Of a stretch of 64,000 nt of DNA, positions 11,035-21,384 are shown one piece after another (the stretch's first letter is position 1; each line of letters begins with the position of its first letter). Location: positions 71,794,463 through 71,858,462 of the forward strand of contig NC_088173.1 of NCBI RefSeq assembly GCF_028769735.1. Reading direction: 5' to 3'. The notes below the pieces were generated by a model. It saw only the letters and a list, made by a program, of their open reading frames with translations. It was not told the origin of the DNA and ran no database searches. The position numbers and the translations under genes are program-made. This stretch comes from Zonotrichia leucophrys gambelii. Taxonomy: Eukaryota; Chordata; Aves; Passeriformes; Passerellidae.

Positions 11035-11830
11035 TCCATGTCCCATCCCAGTGTCTATATCACACCTACAGTGTCCATATCCCACCCATGGTGTCCATAT
11101 CCCATCCCTGTGTCCGTATCCCATTCCCAATGTTCATATCCCATCCATGCTGTCCATATCCTTATCTGGGATATATCCATATCTTGTCCAATTGTCCATA
11201 TCCCATCCATGGTGTCCATATCCCACCCCTGTGTTCATACCTGACCTCCAGTGTCCATATCCCATCCCTGTGTCCATATCCCATTCCCAATGTTCACATC
11301 CCATCCATGCTGTCCACATCCCATCCCAACATCCCCATATCTTGTGCCATTGTCCATATCCCATCCTGGTGTCCATGTCCCATCCCAATATCCATATCCC
11401 ACCTCCAGTGTCCATATACCATCCCGTTGTCCAAATCATATCCCAGTGTCCATATCCCACTCCCAATGTCCCTATCCTCTCCATGATGTCCATATCACAT
11501 TCCAGTGTCCATACTCCATCCCCGTGTCCATATCCCACCTCCAGTGTCCATATCCTGTCCCAGTGTCCATATCTCATCCCAATGTCCATACCCCATCCCT
11601 GGTTTCCATATCCCATTCCCAGTGTCCATATCGCATCCCGATGTCCATATCCCATCCATGGTGTCCATATTCCATTTATGGTGTCCATATCCCATTGCCA
11701 GTGCCTACATTCCATTCCAGTGTCCATATCCCATCCCAATGTCCATATCCCATTCCCAGTGTCCATAACCCATCTCAAAGTCCATATCCCACCCCGATGT
11801 CTATATCCCATCCCAGTGTTCATATCCCAC
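11035..11830 (+). repeat. TGTCCATATCCCATCC minisatellite
   Basis: About 40 degenerate units of roughly 20 bp, consensus near GTGTCCATATCCCATCCCA. It ends abruptly where the X-box-bearing repeat begins at about 11835. Tyr/His/Pro/Ser reading frames over it are artefacts. Confidence 0.9.
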
Positions 11831-11834
11831 CCCC

Positions 11835-12138
11835 ATTTCCATGGCAATAGGGTGCACCCTGCAAGTCCTGCTCCCGTTGCCATGACACCGCGACGCTTCC
11901 TTCAAGCTCCGCCCTCGTTTCCATAACAGCAGAAACGCTCCCATTAAACTCCGCCCCTGTTGCCGTGGCAACCACGACGCTCCCATTGAGCCCCGCCCTG
12001 GTTGCCAGGGCAGCAGAACCGCTTCATTAAAGCCACGCCCCCGTTTCCATGGCAATTGGACGCTCCTCGCAGGCCTCGCCCTCTGTTGCCATGGCAGCGC
12101 AACGCTCTGCGCGGCCCCGCCCCCGTTGTCATGGCAGC
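11835..12138. promoter_or_regulatory. Array of eight RFX X-box-like motifs upstream of SPEF1
   Basis: Motifs of the form GTTGCCATGGCAAC start at 11835, 11876, 11917, 11959, 12001, 12043, 12085 and 12125, that is 40-42 bp apart. The copy at 11959-11972, GTTGCCGTGGCAAC, fits the X-box consensus GTNRCC-N(0-3)-RGYAAC exactly; the others differ by one or a few bases. Linkers share CGCTCC and GCCCCGCCC-like sequence, so the 42-bp unit was amplified as a whole. The last copy ends 23 bp before the SPEF1 ATG. RFX factors drive ciliary genes, and SPEF1 is a ciliary protein, so function is plausible but inferred. Confidence 0.7.
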
Positions 12139-12161
12139 GGGGACGCTGAGGCCGGGCCCTG

Positions 12162-15100
12162 ATGGCGGCCGAGGGGCCGGAGCCGGGCCCGGAGGCGTCG
12201 CTGGTGTCCCTGTACCGCTGGCTGGACACGGTGCCACTGTCGCGGCCGCGCAGGAACATCGCCCGCGACTTCAGCGACGGCGGTTGGCCTTGCGGGGACA
12301 CGGCGGGGTGGCCGGGGCGAGCTGTCCCTCTGTCCCCGTGGTGCCACCCGCAGCGTGTCCCCGCTGTCCCCGCAGTGCTGGCGGCCGAGGTGGTGAAGTT
12401 CTTCTTCCCCTCCCTGGTGGAGCTGCACAGCTTTGTCCCCACCAGCTCCACGGCGCAGAAAGTCGCCAACTGGGGCCACCTCAACAGGTAGGGACAGGAG
12501 CCGACAGCTCCGTGGGGCCCCACCCCCCGTCCGGGGTGTCCCCAGATTGTCCCCACCTTTCCTGCGGGTGGTCTCGCCCTGCTGGTCACATTCCGACAGC
12601 TCCGTGTGGCCACAGAGCCACTGTGGTGTGCTGCGGGTGGGGATTGGTGACCCCTTGTGTCCCCCTGTGCCCCTCCGGGTCCCCCTGTGTCCCTCTATGT
12701 CTGTCTCTGTCCCTCCGTGTCCCTCTGTCTCCCCCCTCTGTGTCCCCCTGTGTGCCTCCATGTCCCTCTGGGTCCCTCTATGTCCATCTCTGTCCCCCGT
12801 GTTCCTCTGTGTCAGCCCATGTCCCCCTGTGTCCCTCTCTGTCCCCCTGCATCCCGTGTCCCCTTGTGTCCGCCTGTGTCACTCTCTGTCCCCCTGTGTC
12901 CCTCCATGTCCCTCTGTCCCCCTCTGTCCTTCTGTGTCCCACGTCCCTCTGTGTACCCCTGTGTTCCTCACTATCCCTCTCTGTCTCTCTAGGTCCCCCC
13001 GTGTCCCCCTATGTCCCTCTGTCCCCTTTGTTCCCCTGCGTCCCTCTGTCACCTCCCTGGCTATTTCCTGGATCCCAAATTCCAGGAAAGTGCTGAACCT
13101 GCAGCTCTCAAAGGGATGACACAGACACTGGATCCCCCTGTGTCCCTCCGTGTCCCCCTGAGTTCCTCTATCCCTCTCTCTCCCCCTGTGTCTGTCCCTC
13201 TGTCCCTCTGTGTCCCAATGTCCCTCCCTGTCCCCCTATGTCCCTCTCTGTCCCTCTCTGTCCCTGGTGTCCCCTGTGTCCCTCTGTCACCTCCCTGGAA
13301 TGTTCCATGGATCCCAAATTCCAGGAAGGTGCTGAGCATCTGAACCTGCGGCTCCCTGAGGAGATGATCCAGCACTGGATCATCTCCTTGTCCCCCTGTG
13401 TCCCTCTGTCACTCTCTGTCCCCCTGTGTTCCATGTCCCTCTGTGTCCCTCTCTGTCCCTCTGTGTCCCTCTGTCACCTCCCTGGCTGTTCCCTGGATCC
13501 CAAATTCCAGGAAAGCACTGAACCTGCAGCTCTCAAAGGGATGACACAGACACTGGATCCCCCTGTGTCCCTCCGTGTCCCCCTGTGTCCCTCCGTGTCC
13601 CCCTGAGTTCCTCTATCCCTCTCCCCGTGTCCCCTTTTGTCCCATTCTGTCCCTCTCTATCCCTCTCTGTCCCCTGTGTTCCACTCTATCCCTCTGTGTC
13701 CCGTCTCCCTCTCTGTCCTTCTGTGTCCCAATGTCCCTCCCTGTCCCCCTCTGTCCCTCTCTGTCCCTGGTGTCCCCTGTGTCCCTCTGTCACCTCCCTG
13801 GAATGTTCCATGGATCCCAAATTCCAGGAAGGTGCTGAGCAGGCTGAACCTGCATCTCCTTGTCCCCCTGTGTCCCTCTGTCACTCTCTGTCCCCCTGTG
13901 TTCCATGTCCCTCTGTGTCCCTCTCTGTCCCTCTGTGTCCCTCTGTCACCTCCCTGGCTGTTCCCTGGATCCCAAATTCCAGGAAAGTGCTGAACCTGTG
14001 GCTCCCAAGGGGATGATCCAGGCATTGGACCCCTCATGTCCCCCTGTGTCCCTGTGTCCCCTGTGTCCCATGTCCCTCTCTGCCCCCCTGTGTCCCCGGT
14101 GTCCCTCTGTCACCTCCCTGGACATTCCACGGATCCCGAATTCCAGGAAAGTGCTGAGCAAGCTGAACCTGCAGCTCCCTGAGGAGATGATCCAGGCACT
14201 GGATCCCCACGTGTCCCTCTGTCCCCCTGTGTCCCCCTGGTGTCCCTCTGTCACCTCCCTGGACATTCCATGGATCCCGAATTCCAGGAAGGTGCTGAGC
14301 AAGCTGAACCTGCGGCTCCCTGAGGAGATGATCCAGGCCCTGGTGCGGAGCCAGCCGGGAACGGCCGAGCAGCTCTTGCAGCTCCTGCGGGACAAAATCC
14401 TCCAGAGGCAGAGGAAAGGCAAGGGAGGGGCTGGGAAGGTGAGGGAATCCCGAAAATGGGGAGGAAACCATAAAAATTGTGAAGAAATCAAAAAAAATGG
14501 GGAGGAAATCCCAAAATGGGAAGGGAAGTTCCAAAAATGGGTAGGATATCCAAAAACTGGGGATGGAAATCCCAAACATGGGGAGGAAATCCCAAAATTG
14601 GGAAGGAAATCTCATAAATGGGGAGGAAATCCAAAAAATGGGGAATTCCCAGGAATGGGAATGCTGAGGTACGTTGGATATTGGGGTCTGGGGAAAGCTG
14701 GGATAAGGCAATGATCCCTGAGTGGGATTTAGGGTTATTCCCAACAGAAATCCTTCCTGGATTCTGCTCTGGAGCCAGGCTGGGAGAGCTGGGAATGTTC
14801 ACTTGGAGAAGGGAAAAATCCAGGGAATCCTCAGAGTCCCTGAAGGGGCTCCAGGAGAGCTGGAGAGGGACTGGGGACAAGGCCTGCAGGGACAGGAGCC
14901 AGGGAATGGCTCCCACTGGGAAAGGGGAGATTGGGCTGGGATCTTGGCAAGGAATTGCTGGCTGGGCTGGAATTCCCAGATTTGCTGTGGCTGCCCCTGG
15001 AAGTGTCCCAGGCCACGTTGGGGTCACCTGGGCTGGTGGCAGGGGTGTCCCAGGTGTGTCCCAGGGGTTTTCCTGCCTCTCCTCAGACCCCAGCGGATTT

Positions 15101-18100
15101 GGCAGCGCTGGACGAGGGCAGGTACCTGGAAACAGGTAAGGGATTGGGGAAAAGGGATCCCAAAATTCCCCTCTGGGACTTTTTGGGGTCCCTGGGAGGG
15201 GACAGCAGTGTCGGGGCAGGTGACTCCATCCATCCATCCATCCATCCATCCATCCATCCATCCATCCATCCATCATCCATCCATCCATCCATCCATCCAT
15301 CCATCCATCCATCCATCATCCATCCATCATCCATCCATCCATCCATCATCCATCCATCCATCCATCCATCCATCCATCCATCCATCCATCCATCCATCCC
15401 TCCATCATCCATCCATCCATCATCCATCCATCATCCATCCATCCATCCATCATCCATCCATCCATCATCCATCCATCCATCCATCATCCATCCATCATCC
15501 ATCCATCCATCCATCATCCATCCATCCATCATCCATCCATCCATCCATCCATCATCCATCATCCATCCATCCATCATCCATCCATCCATCCATCCATCCA
15601 TCATCCATCATCCATCCATCATCCATCCATCCATCTATCATCCATCATCCATCCATCCATCCATCCATCCATCCATCCATCCATCCATCATCCATCCATC
15701 CATCCATCCATCCATCCATCCATCATCCATCCATCCATCCATCCATCCATCCATCCATCCATCTCCATCCATCATCCATCCATCATCCATCCATCCATCC
15801 ATCCATCCATCCATCCATCCATGCATCCATCCATCATCCATCCATCCATCCATCCATCCATCCATTCATCATCCATCCGTCTGTCCGTCCATCCCTGTGG
15901 GTTTTCCAGGCCAGCCCAGGTTCCAGAGCAATTTGGGAAAGGGCTGCAGCCAGGACGGTGCTCCCAGGTGAGGGCAGGGCAGGGGACGGGGCCCTTTTGG
16001 GGTCAGGGGTTCTTTGTGGGGTCCTTGTGGGGTTCTGGGAGTCACTGAGGGGACTCGGGGGGTCCCTGAGGTGTTTTGGGGTCTCTGTGAGGGTTTGGAG
16101 TCATTGTGAGGGTTTGTGGGGGTCACTGAGTGTCCCCTGTGGGGTTCGGGGTCACTGTGAGGGTTTTGGGTCTCTGTGAGGGTTTGGGGTGTCCCCATAG
16201 GGGTTTGAGGGGTCACTGTGAGGGTTTGGGATGTCCCTGTGGGATTTAGGGTGTCCCCATGAGAGTCAGGGGGTCCCTGTGGGGTTTGGAGTCATTGTGG
16301 AGGTTTGGGGGTCACTGTGGAGTTTGGGGTCCCTGTGAGGGTTTTGGAGGTCACTGTGGGGTTGGGAGGAGGTCCCTGCTAGGGTTTGGGGTCACTGTGG
16401 AGTTGGGGGGGGTCCCTTTGATGATTTGGGGTCCCTTTGATGATTTGGGGTCGCTGTGAGGGTTTTGGGAGTCACTGTGGGAGTTGGGGTTGCTGTGAGG
16501 GTTTAGGGGGGTTCACTGTGGGGTTTGGGGATCACTGAGGGGGTCAGGGGATCTTTGTGGGGTTTGGGGTGTCCCCATGGGGGTCAGGGGTCCCTGTAGG
16601 GTTTGGGAGTTCACTGGGGGGCTTTAGGGTCACTGTGAGGGTTGGGGGGGTCACTGTGGGGTTGTGGGGCGGTCCCTGCTAGGGTTTGGGGTCACTGTGA
16701 GGCTTTGGGGGGACTCTTTGATGATTTGGGGTCACTGTGAGGGTTTGGGGGTTCACTTGGGGGTCTGGGGGGGTCACTGCAGTATTTGGGGTGTCCCCAT
16801 GAGGGTCAGGGGGTCCCTGTGGGGTTTGGGGTCACGGTGAGGGTTTGGGGTATCCCCATGGGGGGCTGGGGGTGTCCCCCTATGGCTGTTGGGGTCCTTT
16901 TGTGGGTCAGGGGTTCACTGTGGGGTTTGGGGGTCACTGTGGGGTTTTGGGGTCCCTGTGGGGTTTGGGGGTCACTGTGGGATTTGGGGGTCACTGTGGG
17001 GTTTGGGGTTCACTGTGGGATTTGGGGGTCACTGTGGTGGCTCTGGGTGTCCCCGAGTGTCCCCTGGCTGTCTCGGCGGGAAATGAGGACATTCCCATGG
17101 GATCGGGGGACAGGATTTGGGGACTCCCCTCCGTGGGGAGGGCTCAGCGCTGTCCCCACGCCGTGTCCCCGCTCCAGGGCGGTGACAGTGGCGGTGCCCG
17201 CGCCGCCCGGGGCCAGCGCTGGGGACATGCGACAGCAGCTGGCGGAGCGCGAGCAGGCGCTGCAGCTGGCGCGGGACACGATCCAGGTGAGCCCATCCCC
17301 AATCCCAAATCCCAAATCCCAAATCCCAAATCCCGGGGTCTGGAGAGATCCTGGATGTGCAGGGACATCCCGGGGGGACACGGGCGACACTGGCCTGTCC
17401 CTGCCCTCCTTCCCGCCTTCCCGCGTCACCTTTTCCCGGCTTTTCCCTGACCCTTCCTTCCTAAAATTCTCTGTGTCCCCTTTCCCAGCTTTTCCCTGTT
17501 CCCTCTTTCCCAGTTCTTCCCTGTCCATTCTTCCCTAAAATTCTCCCTGTCCTTCCTTCCGGTTTTTCCCGGTTTTCCCCGGTTTCTCCTGGTTGTTCCA
17601 CGTCCCTTCTTCCCTTACATTTTCCCTGTCACACCTTCCCGGCTTTTTCCTTTTCCCCTTTCCCAGTTTTTCCATGTTCCCTATTCCCGGCTTTTCCCTG
17701 TTCCCTTTTTTCGGCTTTTCCCTGTCCCTCCTTCCCTAAAATTTTCCCTGTCCCCCTTTCCCAGCTTTTCCCGTCTCTTCCCGATCTTTCCCTGACATCT
17801 TTTCCCGGCTTTTCCATGTCCCTCCTTCCCAGTTTTTCCCGTTTTTTCCCTGTCTCCCTTTTCCAGCTTTCCCATGTCCCTTCTTCCCCAAAATTTTTTC
17901 TGTCCCCCTTTCCTGGCTTTTCCCTGTCCCCTTTTCCCACCTTTGCTCTGTCCCCTATTCCCGGCTTTTCCCAGCTTTTCCAGGCTTTTCCCAGTTCCCC
18001 CTTTCCGGCTTTTCCCTGTCCCTTCTTCCCTTAAATCCTCCCTGTCCTTCCTTCCGGTTTTTCCCGGTTTTCCCCGGTTTCTCCTGGTTGTTCCACGTCC

Positions 18101-21100
18101 CTTCTTCCCTTAAATTCTCCCTGTCCCCCTTTCCTGGCTTTTCCTGGTCCCTTCTTCCCTAAAATTTCCCCTGTCCCTCCTTCCCAGGTTTTCCCAGCTT
18201 TTCCCTGTCCCTTTTTCCTGGCTTTTCCCTGTCCCCCTTTCCCGGTGTTTCCCAATCCCTCCTTCCCGGCTTTCCCTGTCCCCCTTTCCCAGCTTCTCCC
18301 TGTCTCCTATTCCCGGCTTTTCCCGGCTTTTTCCTCACCCTTCTTGCCTAAAATTTTCCCTGTCCCCCTTTCCCAGCTTTTCCCAGCTTTCCCCAGCTTT
18401 TCCATGTCCCCCTTTCCCGGTTTTTCCCCGTTCCTCCACTAAAATTCTCCCTGTCCTTCCTTCCGGTTTTCCCAGGTTTCTCCTGGTTGTTCCCTGTCCC
18501 TCGTTCCCTAAAATTTTCCCTGTCCGTCCCTCCCTCCCTCCCAGCTTTTTCCAGCTTTTCCAGGTTTTCCCGATCTCTCCTTTCCCTGCTTTCCCCCCTT
18601 TCTCCCCTTCCTTCCTGGCTTTCCCCGGTTTTTCACGGATTTTCCCGGCTTTTTCTGGTTTCTCCTGGTTTTTCCCTGTCCTTTCTTCCCAAACATTTTT
18701 CCTGTCCCACTTTCCCGGCTCTCCCTGGTTCCTCCTTCCCTAAAATTTTCCCTGTCCCTCCTTCCCAGCTTTTCCCAGGTTTTCCAGGTTTTTCCCTGTC
18801 TCCCTTTCCCAGCTTTCCCTGTGTCCTATTCCTGGCTTTTCCCGGCTTTTTCCTGACCCTTCTTCCCTAAAATTTTCTGTGTCCCCTTTCCCGGCTTTTC
18901 CCCGTTTCCCTTCTAAAATTCTCCCTGTCCTTCCTTCCAGGCTTTTCCCGATTTTCCCCGTTTTTTTCCGGTTCTTCCAGGTTTCTCCTGGTTGTTCTCT
19001 GTCCTTTTTTCCCTAAAATTTTCCCTATCCTCCTTCCAAATTTTTCCCGGCTTTTCCCGAATTTTCCCGACTTTCCCCTGTCCCCTTTTCCCAGTTTTTC
19101 TCGGTTTTCCCCGGTTTTTCCCAATTCCCCCTTCCCGCTTTTTCCTGTCCCTCAGATTTCCCCTCAAATCTGGCTTTTCCTCTCCACAGATGTAAATTTC
19201 GGGAAGGGACAAAATTCTGTGGGATATCCGGGAATGGGAACAGTGGGATATTCTGGAATTCCCATTTTATTTTGTCATGGAAAAAGGATCAGAACCCCAA
19301 ATCCATCTCTTCTCCTCAGGGGAAAAAAACCCCAAAATTCGTCTGGGAAAAAAACCCCAAAATTCCCTGCTCTGGGAAGACCCCTTGGAATGGGTTTGGG
19401 GGTTTGGGAGTTTGGGATTTTGGGGATTTGGAGGTTTGGGATTCCCGCAGATCCTGCAGGCCAAGCTGGGATGGAAATTCCAAATCCATCTCTTCTCCTC
19501 AAGTGGAAAAAAAACCCAAAATTCGTCTGGGAAAAAAATCCAAAAAATTCTCTGCTCCGGGAAGACCCCTTGGATGGTCTGGATTGGTTGGATTTGGGGT
19601 TTGGGATTTTGGGGGTTGGATTTGGGGATTTGGGATTTGGGATTTGGATTTGGGGTTTTGGGGATTTGGGATTCCTGCAAATCCTGCAGGACAAGCTGGA
19701 GCGGAAATCTCAAATCCATCTCTTCTCTTCAGTGGGAAAAACCCCAAAATTCGTCTGGGAAAAAAACCCCAAAATTCCCTGCTCCGGGAAGACCTCTTGG
19801 AATGGGTTTGGGATTTTGGGGATTTGGGGATTTTGGAATTTTGGGGATTTGGGATTTGGCTCTTGAAGATCCTGCAGGCCAAGGTGGGGTGGAAATCCCA
19901 AATCCATCTCTTCTCCTCAGTGGGAAAAAACCTCAAAATTCCTCTGGGAAAAAAAGCCCAAAATTCCCTGCTCCGGGAAGACCCCTTGGAATGGGTTTGA
20001 AATTTTGGAATTTCGGGATTTTGGGATTTTGGGGATTTGGGATTCCCGCAAATCCTGCAGGACAAGCTGGGGCGGAAATCTCAAATCCATCTCTTTTCCT
20101 CAATGGGAAAAAAACCAAAATTCGTCTGGGAAAAAAACCCCAAAATTCCCTGCTCCGGGAAGACCTCTTGGAATGGGTTTGGGATTTTGGGGATTTGGGG
20201 ATTTTGGAATTTTGGGGATTTGGGATTCGGCTCTTGAAGATCCTGCAGGCCAAGGTGGGGTGGAAATCCCAAATCCATCTCTTCTCCTCAATGGGAAAAA
20301 ACCCCAAAATTCTTCTGGGAAAAAACCCCAAAATTCCCTGCTCCGGGAAGACCCCTTGGAATGGGTCTGGGATTTTGGGATTTGGGGTTTTGGGATTTGG
20401 GGATTTTGGAATTTTGGGGATTTGGGATTCGGCTCCTGAAGATCCTGCAGGCCAAGGTGGGGTGGAAATCCCAAATCCATCTCTTCTCCTCAGTGGGAAA
20501 AAAACCCAAAATTCCTCTGGAAAAAAAAAAAAAAACAAAATTCCCTGATCCGGGAAGACCCCTTGGAATGGGTTTGGGATTTTGGGGTTTTGGGATTTTG
20601 GGGGTTTGGGATTTTGGGGTTTTGGGATTTGGGGATTTTGGGATTTTGGGGATTTGGGATTTTGGGGTTTTGGGGATTTGGGATTCCCGCAAATCCTGCA
20701 GGACAAGCTGGGGCGGAAATCTCAAATCCATCTCTTCTCTTCAGTGGGAAAAACCCCAAAATTCGTCTGGGAAAAAAAGCCCAAAATTCCCTGCTCCGGG
20801 AAGACCCCTTGGAATGGGTTTGGGATTTGGGGGATTTGGGATTTGGGGATTTTGGAATTTTGGTGATTTGGGATTCGGCTCTTGAAGATCCTGCAGGCCA
20901 AGCTGGGATGGAAATTCCAAATCCATCTCTTCTCCTCAAGTGGAAAAAAAACCCAAAATTCGTCTGGGAAAAAAAATCCAAAAAATTCCCTGCTCCGGGA
21001 AGACCCCTTGGAATGGGTCTGGGATTTTGGGATTTGGGGGTTTGGGATTTCAGGATTTTGGGGATTTTTGGGATTTGGGATTCCGGCAGATCCTGCAGGC

Positions 21101-21197
21101 CAAGGTGGGGCGGCTGGAGCAGCTCCTGCTCCTCAAGAATCTCCGCATCGACGACCTGAGCCAGCGGCTGCAGCAGCTGCAGGGCCAGCGCCGCTGA
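12162..21197 (+). CDS. SPEF1: SPEF1 / CLAMP, calponin-homology microtubule-associated ciliary protein
   Basis: Seven coding exons: 12162-12282, 12376-12487, 14288-14438, 15087-15135, 15910-15967, 17178-17286 and 21090-21197. They total 708 nt in continuous phase, giving 235 residues, close to the human protein (about 236). Residues 1 to about 110 form the CH domain: [20 protein letters not shown] early on, then AEVVKFFFP and NWGHLNRKVL. The end (about 180-235) is a leucine-rich coiled coil, e.g. [19 protein letters not shown]. The family binds and bundles microtubules in cilia, flagella and epithelial cell borders. The acidic-aromatic middle (15087-15967) is less conserved. The exon 1 donor is a weak G|GTTGGC. 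Introns 2, 4 and 6 are swollen by tandem repeats, two of which contain copies of this gene's own exon edges. Confidence 0.9.
12650..14270 (+). repeat. CTGTGTCCCTCTG minisatellite with six decoy copies of SPEF1 exon 3
   Basis: The background is CTGTGTCCCTCTGTGTCCCC-like units. Embedded in it are six blocks made of the intron lead-in (CACCTCCCTGG, then GGATCCCAAATTCCAG) followed by exon 3-like sequence GAAAGTGCTGAACCTGCAGC. Exon-like parts begin near 13086, 13325, 13511, 13828, 13983 and 14147; the real exon starts at 14288. All six keep the ATTCCAG|GAA acceptor. Copies at 13325 and 14147 also keep CTCCCTGAGGAGATGATCCA. None keeps the exon's 3' half or its donor. Confidence 0.85.
14760..15040 (+). 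mobile_element. CR1 LINE 3'-region fragment in SPEF1 intron 3
   Basis: The sequence contains landmarks of an old avian CR1: GGAGAGGGACTGGGGACAAG, GGGACAGGAGCCAGGGAATG, then CTGTGGCTGCCCCTGGAAGT. It reads in the element's sense direction on this strand. It is degenerate, with no open frame, and ends shortly before exon 4 of SPEF1. Confidence 0.65.
15225..15885 (+). repeat. (ATCC)n microsatellite in SPEF1 intron 4
   Basis: About 660 bp of CCAT tetranucleotides with frequent CATCAT interruptions. It begins right after a unique GGTGACT and ends 25 bp before the acceptor of the exon at 15910. Being so pure and long, its length in the assembly may not be exact. Confidence 0.97.
16020..17045 (+). 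repeat. GGGGTCACTGTGAGGGTTT minisatellite in SPEF1 intron 5
   Basis: Degenerate units such as GGGGTCACTGTGGGGTTTGG fill nearly the whole intron on the G-rich strand. Confidence 0.88.
17390..19150 (+). repeat. Polypyrimidine minisatellite (TTCCCGGCTTTTCCCTGTCC) in SPEF1 intron 6
   Basis: About 1.75 kb of C/T-rich units like TTTCCCAGCTTTTCCCTGTC. Purines are scarce on this strand. The repeated TTTTCCCAG strings mimic polypyrimidine tract plus AG and could act as decoy acceptors. Confidence 0.9.
19290..21085 (+). repeat. Tandem array carrying eight copies of the SPEF1 last-exon acceptor region
   Basis: Units of about 180-250 bp run AAATCCATCTCTTCTCCTCA, then AAAACCCCAAAATTC, then CTGCTCCGGGAAGACCCCTT, then GGGATTTTGGGGATTT. 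Each ends with ATCCTGCAGGCCAAG, the first 15 bases of the terminal exon. That edge recurs near 19450, 19679, 19868, 20049, 20239, 20440, 20692 and 20887; the real exon begins at 21090. Only the first copy keeps a CAG directly before ATCCTG; later ones have CAA or AAG, so most cannot act as acceptors. Confidence 0.85.
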
Positions 21198-21350
21198 GCC
21201 GCGACAGCGACAGCGACACCGCGGGGACAGCGCGGGGACAGCCGGGGACAGCGCAGTGGCTCCCGGTGGCTCTCGGTGGCTCCGGTGGCTCTCGGTGGCT
21301 TTGGTGGCTCTCAGTGGCTCCGGTGGCTCTGGTGGCTCCCGGCCCTGGGG

Positions 21351-21356
21351 ATTAAA
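21351..21356 (+). other. SPEF1: Candidate polyadenylation signal ATTAAA for SPEF1
   Basis: ATTAAA lies 154 bp after the SPEF1 stop, at the end of a short GGTGGCTC-repeat 3' UTR and just before the next minisatellite. Position and context fit a short 3' UTR. Confidence 0.55.
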
Positions 21357-21384
21357 GAGTTGGATCCTGGCGGGGCCAGAGTGG

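Noticed and set aside
11035..11830. CCATATCC units as CArG boxes
   Set aside because: They lack the closing GG of CC(A/T)6GG.
15225..15885. Ile-His-Pro-Ser and Met-Asp-Gly-Trp repeat proteins
   Set aside because: Tetranucleotide microsatellite read in three frames.
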